Of a stretch of 6,806 nucleotides of DNA, positions 1-4,986 are shown one piece after another. The DNA lies in assembly GCA_023382135.1 (NCBI GenBank), contig JAMCQK010000209.1:1-6806 (forward strand), given 5' to 3'. The notes beneath the pieces were generated by a model that had not been told where the DNA came from, ran no database searches, and worked only from the letters and a program-made list of their open reading frames with translations. This DNA comes from Deinococcus sp. GTDB taxonomy: Bacteria > Deinococcota > Deinococci > Deinococcales > Thermaceae. The position numbers and the translations under genes were made by a program. The first letter of the stretch is position 1; each line of letters starts with the position of its first letter.

Positions 1-1
1 C

Positions 2-217
2 CAGGAGCTTGCTCGGCTTCTTGATCTGCCGGAGCGGGTGTATCCGGTTGCGTATCTGTGCCTTGGCTATGTCCAGGAATTTTTGCCTATGCCCGAACTC
101 CAGCAAAAGGGCTGGCGGGACCGAGTACCGCTGCAGAAACTGCTCCATTACAACCGGTGGGGCGTAGCAGTTCCGGACCCGGAGGTATTTGGTAGCAATT
201 CTGCGCGCCAGACCTAG
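2..217 (+). CDS. bluB: 5,6-dimethylbenzimidazole synthase BluB, C-terminal part
   Basis: This is the last 71 codons of a gene whose start lies before the window; it ends in TAG at 215-217. BluB is a cytoplasmic flavin-destroying enzyme of the nitroreductase fold. It converts reduced FMN and oxygen into 5,6-dimethylbenzimidazole, the lower ligand of cobalamin. The fragment shows the family's C-terminal signature: a PVAYLCLGYV segment (about fragment residues 15-24), then F...PEL, GWRDRVPL (about 37-44) and a closing N.WG. The catalytic and FMN-phosphate residues lie upstream and cannot be checked. No other cobalamin gene is visible in the 300 bases downstream, so any operon must lie upstream. 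A different nitroreductase-family member is possible, but the PVAYLCLGYV to GW..R.PL pattern favours BluB. Confidence 0.85.
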   Translation, partial: QELARLLDLPERVYPVAYLCLGYVQEFLPMPELQQKGWRDRVPLQKLLHYNRWGVAVPDPEVFGSNSARQT

Positions 218-518
218 CCCACACTCAGGCCGATTGCATACGGCGCCCATCAGCTTTTCTTATTTCGCAATTGCTGCGGCGGCTCAACGCTGGGTAACTA
301 CCACAGGCTTGTCTCATCCGCTGGGAACAGGCCCGAGAACTTACTGGACTTTCCACTGGCGGGCTGCCGGATGATCCTCATGAAGAGGCTGGTATAGTCT
401 TGGTAAGCCTGCTTGTCTGCAATCATAACAGCCTATAAGTTCGCGGACATGCCACTGTAATCAGTCCCAGTATGCCTTATGGTTGGTAGGGTAAAATTTT
501 AAACACAAAAGTGTAGAA
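218..518. other. Non-coding gap between bluB and the GGDEF gene
   Basis: I find no gene here. The bluB frame stays open after its stop for 59 more codons (218-394), but the translation resembles neither BluB nor any family I know and has no start signal. A small ORF at 189-374 overlaps the bluB end and has a low-complexity translation, so I do not call it. The last 60 bases become AT-rich and probably hold the promoter of the downstream gene. A GCCACTG string at 451-457 recalls part of a cobalamin riboswitch, but the remaining conserved boxes are missing. No T-tailed hairpin that would clearly terminate bluB is visible. Confidence 0.6.
492..497 (+). promoter_or_regulatory. Possible -10 box for the GGDEF gene
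   Basis: TAAAAT matches the TATAAT consensus at five of six positions and lies in the only AT-rich stretch before the gene. It is also the start of the 10-bp palindrome TAAAATTTTA (492-501). Seventeen bases upstream there is no good TTGACA match, so this is a -10-only candidate. A start about 7 bases downstream would leave a leader of 12-15 bases. That leader holds no Shine-Dalgarno, but does hold a small inverted repeat, ACAC (503-506) and GTGT (511-514). Confidence 0.3.
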
Positions 519-2480
519 ATGGAACGGGTGACCGAGACAGAGCCAGGGGAGGATACTCCCCTTCCCAATACTATGCGTGAGGCCAGGCAGACCACCCGTC
601 CTAACCGCTATGCCATCATTACCGTCTTTTTGGTCATGACGGTGTTCGCGGCGGGCGATCTGCTGGAGATTATCCCCTACTTTGCCCCCTTAGTGGCCAG
701 CCCGCTGTTCCCTTTTTTCCACGAAACACACGCCCTGTTGGCATTGATGGTGGCTCTATATGCCGCGCACAAGCTGTCTCCGGCGCTGGGCTGGGCGGCT
801 ATGGCATGGTTTATTGCCGTGCATATACCGTATGCTTACCTGGTTTTCCCAAATCACTTGCCCGAGCTGGTCCGGCTGGCAGCGTTGATTGTTGCCGCTA
901 TCTTTGGCATCCGGATTATCGTGGCGCGCAGTCGGCTCGAGGCGCAACTTAACGAACTTGCAGCAGATCTGGAGGTTCAGCGGACTGCCGCGTTCCAACG
1001 CGCGGACGAACTGACCATCCTGAATAGCATCGCCACCATTGGGGTCGAAGCGACCAGCGTGGATACGCTGATTGAAAACGCCGTCCAGCTCATTGGCAAC
1101 ACGCTCCACCCGGATTATTTCGGCGTTGGGCTTGTTGACGAAGCGGCTGGTGTGCTACTCGTTTACCGCTCGACACCCACGGGGCGTGGAGAACGCTTGA
1201 CGGTTCCTCTGGGGGAAGGCGTGGCAGGGCGGATAGTGGCAACAGGCAAGCCCTGGCAGGTTCCTGACGTGAGCCGAGAACCAGCCTATCTCGCAATGAA
1301 TCCGGGTGCGCAGTCCGAGCTGTGCGTGCCTCTCAAAATAGGCGAGCGCGTTATCGGGTTGATCACCGTCGGGAGCAGGCGCCTGAATGCTTTTGGCGAA
1401 GCCGACGAGCGCTTGATGACGACATTCGCCGATCAACTGGTCACCGCAATTGAAAAAGCACACTTGTTTCAGCTGGAGCAACGCCGCGCGCAGGAAGCAG
1501 AGACTTTGCGGCAGGCTGGGGCTATCGTGGCGGCCACGCTTCGGCAGGACGAAGCCATTGAGCGCATCTTGCAACAGTTGGAGCGCGTAGTACCCTACGA
1601 TAGCGCTTCAGTGCAGTTGTTGGGAGATGGTTATCTGGAGATCGTCGGCGGGCGCGGCTGGGCGGACCCAGCGGCCGTGGTAGGAATACGTTTCCCGATA
1701 CCGGGCGACAACCCCAACACAGTCGTTATTCAGCAGCGCAAGCCGTACATTCTGGGCAATGCACCCACGGCCCACACAGCTTTTCATCAAGACCCGCACA
1801 GCCACATACGCTCATTTTTGGGTGTGCCGTTGATTGTCGGTGACCAGGTGATCGGTATGCTGTCGGTGGACAACACACAGCCGAACTACTATACCTCGGA
1901 GCATGCCCGGCTGGTCACGGCATTTGCCGACCAGGTCGCGATTGCCATCCAGAACGCCAGGCTGTTCAGCCAAGTACAGCGGTTGGCGATTACCGACGAG
2001 TTGACGGGCTTGTACAATTACCGTCATTTCTTTGAGCTGGCTAAAAACGAGTTTGACCGAGCTAGACGCTTTGGACGCCCACTATCCGCAGTTTTGCTGG
2101 ACCTTGACCACTTTAAGCAGGTGAATGATACCTACGGCCACGCTATTGGTAACCAAGTCCTGCGGGTTGTTGCCGAGCGCTTTCGCTACAGTTTGCGGGA
2201 GATTGACATCTTGGGACGCTACGGCGGCGAAGAATTTGCCGCACTCCTGCCCGAGACCGATTTAGACGGCGCGCGCAACGTGACCGAACGCCTGCGCCGG
2301 TATGTGGCTGATCATCCGGTTGACACAGACCGCGGCCCGCTGGCCATTACGATCAGTCTGGGGGTAGCAACTTTGGATAAAGGGTGTACTGATTTGGATA
2401 TGTTGCTGGAGCACGCAGACCGGGCGCTATACGCCGCCAAACAAGCGGGGCGGAACCGGGTATGCGTGTGGCAGAGTTGA
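519..2480 (+). CDS. Membrane-anchored GAF-GAF-GGDEF protein, predicted diguanylate cyclase
   Basis: This 653-residue protein probably makes a cyclic dinucleotide from two nucleoside triphosphates at the inner face of the membrane. A hydrophobic N-terminal region (about residues 31-136) looks like four or five membrane segments with a short loop near 110-116. A short helical linker (about 137-165) follows, then two GAF sensor domains (about 163-315 and 330-483) and a GGDEF domain (about 488-650). The active-site loop is GGEEF at 569-573. The metal-binding Asp is D528 of DLDHFK, and N536 matches the guanine-contacting Asn of PleD. An intact inhibitory site RxxD (R560-D563) lies five residues before GGEEF, so product inhibition is expected. 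One oddity is that the usual GHxxGD motif reads GHAIGN, with N545 replacing the base-contacting Asp. The first ATG is chosen although it has no Shine-Dalgarno; M19 (573) is an alternative and leaves all domains intact. The GAF ligands cannot be told from sequence. Confidence 0.93.
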   Translation: MERVTETEPGEDTPLPNTMREARQTTRPNRYAIITVFLVMTVFAAGDLLEIIPYFAPLVASPLFPFFHETHALLALMVALYAAHKLSPALGWAAMAWFIAVHIPYAYLVFPNHLPELVRLAALIVAAIFGIRIIVARSRLEAQLNELAADLEVQRTAAFQRADELTILNSIATIGVEATSVDTLIENAVQLIGNTLHPDYFGVGLVDEAAGVLLVYRSTPTGRGERLTVPLGEGVAGRIVATGKPWQVPDVSREPAYLAMNPGAQSELCVPLKIGERVIGLITVGSRRLNAFGEADERLMTTFADQLVTAIEKAHLFQLEQRRAQEAETLRQAGAIVAATLRQDEAIERILQQLERVVPYDSASVQLLGDGYLEIVGGRGWADPAAVVGIRFPIPGDNPNTVVIQQRKPYILGNAPTAHTAFHQDPHSHIRSFLGVPLIVGDQVIGMLSVDNTQPNYYTSEHARLVTAFADQVAIAIQNARLFSQVQRLAITDELTGLYNYRHFFELAKNEFDRARRFGRPLSAVLLDLDHFKQVNDTYGHAIGNQVLRVVAERFRYSLREIDILGRYGGEEFAALLPETDLDGARNVTERLRRYVADHPVDTDRGPLAITISLGVATLDKGCTDLDMLLEHADRALYAAKQAGRNRVCVWQS

Positions 2481-2741
2481 GCTCTGGCACGGGCTCCTTG
2501 TGCTCCAAATTCTGAAAGACAGGCAACGGCATAGGACCAAACTTAACCGGGGCAAAGGGGCGGGAAACACCCTCTTCTCCAAGGCAAAGCCTGGGACCCG
2601 TGGCCCCAGCCTTCCAGGTGCGAGCAAAGAGCCTTGCAACCGTTCGTCGCTGGACCGGGAGGACACCAACTGGTCTTGGGCCACAGCGCTCCTTGTTGGG
2701 CTAGACTGGATTGTAACTCAAAGCAGAGCGTGAGAGAAGAA
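2481..2741. other. Non-coding, hairpin-rich gap before the SRPBCC gene
   Basis: Open frames cross this stretch but their translations resemble nothing and have no start signals, so I treat it as non-coding. It is GC-rich in the middle and can fold. The best hairpin is at 2591-2609, and a smaller bulged one (GCAAAG with CTTGC) lies near 2624-2636. GCAAAG occurs three times, at 2552-2557, 2584-2589 and 2624-2629. No T-run follows any hairpin, so none is a typical intrinsic terminator. The segment resembles part of a c-di-GMP-I riboswitch (GCAAA, GAAA, then GCAAAGCC) but lacks a proper P1 pairing and the tetraloop-receptor stem. It must contain the promoter for the next gene, which I could not place. 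Confidence 0.5.
2591..2609 (+). repeat. GC-rich hairpin (inverted repeat)
   Basis: The left arm CTGGGACC and right arm GGCCCCAG flank the loop CGT. Pairing gives five outer base pairs, one A-C mismatch, then two inner pairs. The hairpin sits about 110 bases after the GGDEF stop and 130 before the SRPBCC start, with no T-run behind it. It could be an RNA structure, a weak transcription end, or chance in GC-rich sequence. Confidence 0.35.
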
Positions 2742-3089
2742 ATGCAAAAGTTGAGAGCTGCCACTATTGAGCAAAAGCGGGTGATTCCCGCAAAGCCCGC
2801 CGAGGTCTACCGAGTTATCGCCGACCTGGAGATACACTCGGCGTTTACCGGCGCACGGGCGACGGGCCGCGCCAGAAAAGGCGCCAAGTTCACCGCTTGG
2901 GACGGCTACATTATGGGCAAAACACTTATTGCTGAACCCGGTGAGCGGCTGGTTCAAGAATGGTGGACCACCGGATGGCCTGAAGACAGCACCCCTTCGC
3001 GCCTAGAATGGAAGTTCAAAAAACATCCGCGCGCGACACGCGCGAGCCTGAAGCAGACCGGGGTTCCAGAACCTCAAGCCAAGTATTAG
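2742..3089 (+). CDS. SRPBCC / AHSA1-domain protein, truncated by an in-frame amber codon
   Basis: This 115-codon frame encodes an AHSA1-like member of the START/Bet v1 superfamily, small cytoplasmic proteins with a deep hydrophobic ligand cavity; members mostly have no assigned substrate. The family pattern is clear: IPAKPAEVYRVIAD (about residues 15-28), the FTG-ATG stretch (about 34-41), GAKFTAWDGYI.G (about 46-58), EPG.R.VQEWW (about 64-75) and TGVPE near 106-110. The protein then stops at TAG (3087-3089), where relatives continue with a GW..YYW.P...YF helix. That ending is present in the same frame after the stop. ATG 2742 is chosen because it is next to the conserved domain and follows purine-rich GAGAGAAGAA; the frame is open upstream to 2634, but that part has no family match. 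Losing the C-terminal helix, which normally packs under the sheet, should destabilise the fold, so the gene is probably inactive unless the stop is read through. Confidence 0.75.
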   Translation: MQKLRAATIEQKRVIPAKPAEVYRVIADLEIHSAFTGARATGRARKGAKFTAWDGYIMGKTLIAEPGERLVQEWWTTGWPEDSTPSRLEWKFKKHPRATRASLKQTGVPEPQAKY

Positions 3090-3152
3090 CGCAAGGGGTG
3101 GATTGAGTTTTACTGGAGGCCGCTAAGGGCCTACTTTGCCGCCAAGACATAG
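3090..3152 (+). pseudogene. Conserved 3' tail of the SRPBCC gene, cut off by the amber codon
   Basis: Directly after the TAG at 3087-3089 the same frame reads 20 more codons, with GWIEFYWRPLRAYF near the middle, and then ends in a second TAG at 3150-3152. This matches the usual C-terminus of AHSA1-like proteins, a helix with the pattern GW..YYW.P...YF. The frame is unchanged and one base substitution explains the break (for example TAT, TAC, CAG or AAG to TAG). The repaired protein would be about 136 residues. The remnant ends 30 bases before the convergent tfoX-like remnant. Confidence 0.75.
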
Positions 3153-3182
3153 CTCATCACCTCGCGGAAGAGGCCAGGCTCT

Positions 3183-3360
3183 CTAGCGAGTTTTGGGTTG
3201 AGCGGTTTTCTTGGCCTTTTTGGCAGGAAGGGTGACGGCGCGGTTGAGGACGCCAGGTCAACCCAGCACTTGAGCGAAGGAGCATCTTTTATGCCCTCCT
3301 TTGCCACATAGAGGTAGCCCGTCAGGCTTCTACCTCAAAATTTATGGTCCTGGCAGGCGC
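3183..3360 (-). pseudogene. Decayed 3' part of the TfoX-like gene
   Basis: Reading down from 3360 on the minus strand, the TfoX N-domain continues past the TAA stop, but in shifting frames. First comes APARTINFE in the original frame, matching the family's RPHARPMDF.G. After a one-base loss near 3335 the frame reads GRSLTGYLYVAKEG and on to CWVDL, matching GRPM.GYVYVAPEG and its following helix. After a second one-base loss near 3252 it reads VLNRAVTLPAKKAKKTAQP and ends in TAG (3183-3185); a lysine-rich tail is common in this family. Every piece occurs in the right order with normal spacing, so this is a nearly full-length gene with three small lesions rather than a chance match. Confidence 0.8.
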
Positions 3361-3546
3361 TTAGGCAAGCAAGCTTTCGTGCTGATCGGAAGGCACCCTC
3401 ACTAAAAGGTTGTTTTTCTGCGCCCCACAGAACATATGCTCGCCCGCCATGAAGGCCACTCCACCAAACATCTTTTTCTCGCGGATGGCGGGGTGTTCCT
3501 TGGCTGCCCTGTGTATACGGTCGGCCAGCTTTTCATCGTAAGCCAT
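3361..3546 (-). CDS. TfoX N-terminal-domain protein, truncated (broken gene)
   Basis: This 61-codon frame matches the first half of the small TfoX N-terminal-domain proteins (usually about 110-120 residues). MAYDEKLADRI opens it, then KKMFGGVAFM (about residues 24-33), HMFCG (37-41) and LLVRV (47-51). It stops at TAA (3361-3363), where the family normally has Arg or Lys before P.AR..DF. Stand-alone members are often annotated as regulators of competence genes, but their biochemical role is not established. ATG 3546 is chosen over the TTG at 3603 because a strong GGGAGGAG Shine-Dalgarno sits three to five bases ahead of it and MAYDEK is the usual family start. The gene begins 68 bases after the polymerase stop on the same strand, so the two were probably co-transcribed. 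With half the domain missing, function is unlikely. Confidence 0.75.
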   Translation of the reverse strand: MAYDEKLADRIHRAAKEHPAIREKKMFGGVAFMAGEHMFCGAQKNNLLVRVPSDQHESLLA

Positions 3547-3551
3547 TTTCT

Positions 3552-3558
3552 CCTCCCT
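3552..3558 (-). promoter_or_regulatory. Strong Shine-Dalgarno deciding the TfoX-like start
   Basis: On the minus strand AGGGAGGAGAAA directly precedes ATG 3546. This is the best ribosome-binding site in the window and argues against the upstream TTG at 3603. It shows that the translation start of this broken gene has not yet decayed. Confidence 0.65.
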
Positions 3559-3614
3559 GCTTCTGACCCAGGATTGGTCCGCCAGCAACAACGCAGACGA
3601 CAAGGGGCCGCAAG

Positions 3615-4832
3615 CTAAATTTCTGGGATGCTGAGATCGGGGATGTAGTTGAAGGCAATCCGGCTCGAGGACTTTGGGTCGGTTCGCTGCATGCCGGCAA
3701 AATAGAGCGAGTCTCCGCCGTATTTTCTGCTTACCTTGTCCATTGCCTTGGCGAGCCGCGCGAGCTTTTGCTCTTTTTCAAAAAGCGGCCAGGGGACATT
3801 CTGGTCCGGGGTGAGGCCGCCCAGCCAGACACCTATCCGGAGGGGGGTGCCCGAGGGCATTTTTTCCCACAGTGAGAGCGCATGGCGAATAAAGGTGATG
3901 GTGTCTTGGCAAGGAGGAATGCGTTCTTGCTCATGCCAACCGGGTCCATCCACCAGCTTGATCCCAATGCCTACAGAGTCCGCACAGTAGCCCATATGCC
4001 TTAGCCGCGTCGCCGCCCGGTGGACCAGGCGTATCAAAACCGCCTTCGCGCCCCCGCGGTTGCGTAGCGCTGGTGGCAGCACGTGCGAATGGCTTACCGA
4101 GTGGCGGTGGGTTGGGGTTTCCGGCACGTCCTCGCCGCGCAACTTTTTCCACCAGGCGTAACCGAGCACCTTGCTTCCCCAGACTTTAGCCATCTCGCCG
4201 GGCGAAAGCCGGTAGAGCTTCTCGATACTGGTGATGCCCTGCCGTGCCAGGCGTTTATTCATCCGGTCTCCAATGCCGGGGAGGCTGGTAAGCTTGAGCC
4301 CGTATAAGCGCTCCGGTAGGTCTTTGAGCTCGATTACGGTGAGGCCGTCGGGCTTTTGCATGTCCGAAGCCACTTTGGCGAGCATGCGGTTCGGCCCCAG
4401 GCCAATGGATGAGCGCAGGCAGGGCCCTATTTGTTCTTTGATGGCCTGCTTGATTGCTTTCGCGAGCGCGATAGCTTTCGCCGGCTCTTGCTCGTTCTTG
4501 AGCAGCCTACAGACCATCTCGTCAATAGAGAGCACGGCGGCGATGGGCAGGTAAGTGTCGATAGCTTTGAGAATTTGATGATGGACTTCGACATAAAGCC
4601 TTGGCCGGGCTTCGACAATGTGTATACCGGGGCAGAGGGCGCGCGCTTCCGCCACCATGGTTCCAGTCTTTACGCCGAACTTTTTGGCTTCGTAGCTGGC
4701 GGCAATGCAGCAGGTGGTCTCCGCCATCACCGGCACCACGCCCACCGGCTTCCCCCTTAGTTCTGGCTGGAACTGCTGCTCCACCGAGGCGAAGTAGGCG
4801 TTCATGTCGATAAAAAGGTATCGGAGGGACAT
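3615..4832 (-). CDS. Y-family (UmuC/DinB-like) translesion DNA polymerase
   Basis: This 405-residue enzyme belongs to the error-prone Y-family polymerases that copy across damaged template bases. The N-terminal motif is FIDMNAYFASVE (residues 7-18): D9 is the first catalytic metal ligand and Y13 the probable steric gate against ribonucleotides. D104 and E105 in LSIDE are the other two metal ligands. YEAKKFGV (47-54) is the nucleotide-binding finger segment and SIGLGPNRMLAKVASDMQKPDG (starting at 142) the palm/thumb signature. A helix-hairpin-helix lies at about 181-200, and the little-finger domain begins near 241. DMN instead of DMD, and the C-terminal KYGGDSLYFAGM, are closer to UmuC than to Pol IV. 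QNVPWPLFE (344-352) sits where a clamp-binding peptide is expected but matches it poorly. All catalytic residues are intact. ATG 4832 gives the usual eight residues before D9. No umuD- or imuA-like partner is in the window; the tfoX-like gene follows. Confidence 0.93.
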   Translation of the reverse strand: MSLRYLFIDMNAYFASVEQQFQPELRGKPVGVVPVMAETTCCIAASYEAKKFGVKTGTMVAEARALCPGIHIVEARPRLYVEVHHQILKAIDTYLPIAAVLSIDEMVCRLLKNEQEPAKAIALAKAIKQAIKEQIGPCLRSSIGLGPNRMLAKVASDMQKPDGLTVIELKDLPERLYGLKLTSLPGIGDRMNKRLARQGITSIEKLYRLSPGEMAKVWGSKVLGYAWWKKLRGEDVPETPTHRHSVSHSHVLPPALRNRGGAKAVLIRLVHRAATRLRHMGYCADSVGIGIKLVDGPGWHEQERIPPCQDTITFIRHALSLWEKMPSGTPLRIGVWLGGLTPDQNVPWPLFEKEQKLARLAKAMDKVSRKYGGDSLYFAGMQRTDPKSSSRIAFNYIPDLSIPEI

Positions 4833-4844
4833 AAAAGGCCTTTT
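4833..4844. repeat. Perfect 12-bp palindrome at the polymerase start
   Basis: AAAAGGCCTTTT is its own reverse complement and directly abuts the polymerase start codon on the minus strand. The only Shine-Dalgarno-like bases of that gene (AAGG) lie inside it. As DNA it could be an operator; as RNA it could fold only as a very tight hairpin, so a DNA role or chance is more likely. Confidence 0.5.
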
Positions 4845-4876
4845 TGGTTCATTCTGCTGCTAACAGAAATTAATTT

Positions 4877-4906
4877 AGCATATTGCTGCTATCATATCGG
4901 AGTTAA
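4877..4906 (-). promoter_or_regulatory. Candidate promoter of the polymerase gene
   Basis: On the minus strand TTAACT (4906-4901) and TATGCT (4882-4877) are separated by 18 bases and match the -35 and -10 consensus at four of six positions each. The start point would leave a leader of about 38 bases containing the palindrome at 4833-4844. The direct repeat TGCTGCTA (4855-4862 and 4884-4891) flanks the -10 box. I see no standard LexA box (neither CTGT-N8-ACAG nor GAAC-N4-GTTC). Confidence 0.3.
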
Positions 4907-4971
4907 TTCCAGTAAACGAGGAATTCGGTCTGCCTTTTCCAACAGAACGTCTTCGGCGCCACACCTTTCGG

Positions 4972-4977
4972 TATCAT
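4972..4977 (+). promoter_or_regulatory. -10-like box placed for a leaderless carboxylase mRNA
   Basis: TATCAT matches TATAAT at five of six positions and ends nine bases before ATG 4987. A start 7-9 bases downstream would fall on or just before the ATG, giving a leaderless or nearly leaderless transcript. This agrees with the absence of any Shine-Dalgarno before this gene. No good -35 box is seen 16-18 bases upstream, and a second TATCAT at 4890-4895 could serve a longer leader. Confidence 0.3.
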
Positions 4978-4986
4978 GCGTTTGCT

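Noticed and set aside
451..457. Cobalamin riboswitch hinted at by GCCACTG downstream of bluB
   Set aside because: The other conserved blocks (GGTG-AA-TCC, GGGAAG and the B12 box) are absent on both strands, and the downstream gene is not a B12 gene.
2551..2625. Canonical c-di-GMP-I (GEMM) riboswitch
   Set aside because: There is no P1 closing stem, the first stem pairs poorly around GAAA, and the second stem has a three-base loop with no tetraloop receptor. Kept only as a low-interest observation.
2500..2733. 77-codon plus-strand ORF between the GGDEF and SRPBCC genes
   Set aside because: It has no ribosome-binding site, no family resemblance and a composition typical of chance ORFs in GC-rich DNA.
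2634..2741. 36-codon upstream extension of the SRPBCC gene
   Set aside because: The residues before ATG 2742 match nothing in the family, whose members begin right at the conserved strand, and there is no ribosome-binding site at 2634.
3087..3089. TAG read as pyrrolysine or another amino acid
   Set aside because: The gene itself and the polymerase gene also terminate in TAG, and the neighbouring gene carries clear decay, so a nonsense mutation is simpler.
4861..4960. LexA/SOS box before the polymerase gene
   Set aside because: AGAACGTCTTC near 4944 is not palindromic, and neither the proteobacterial nor the Gram-positive SOS consensus is present.
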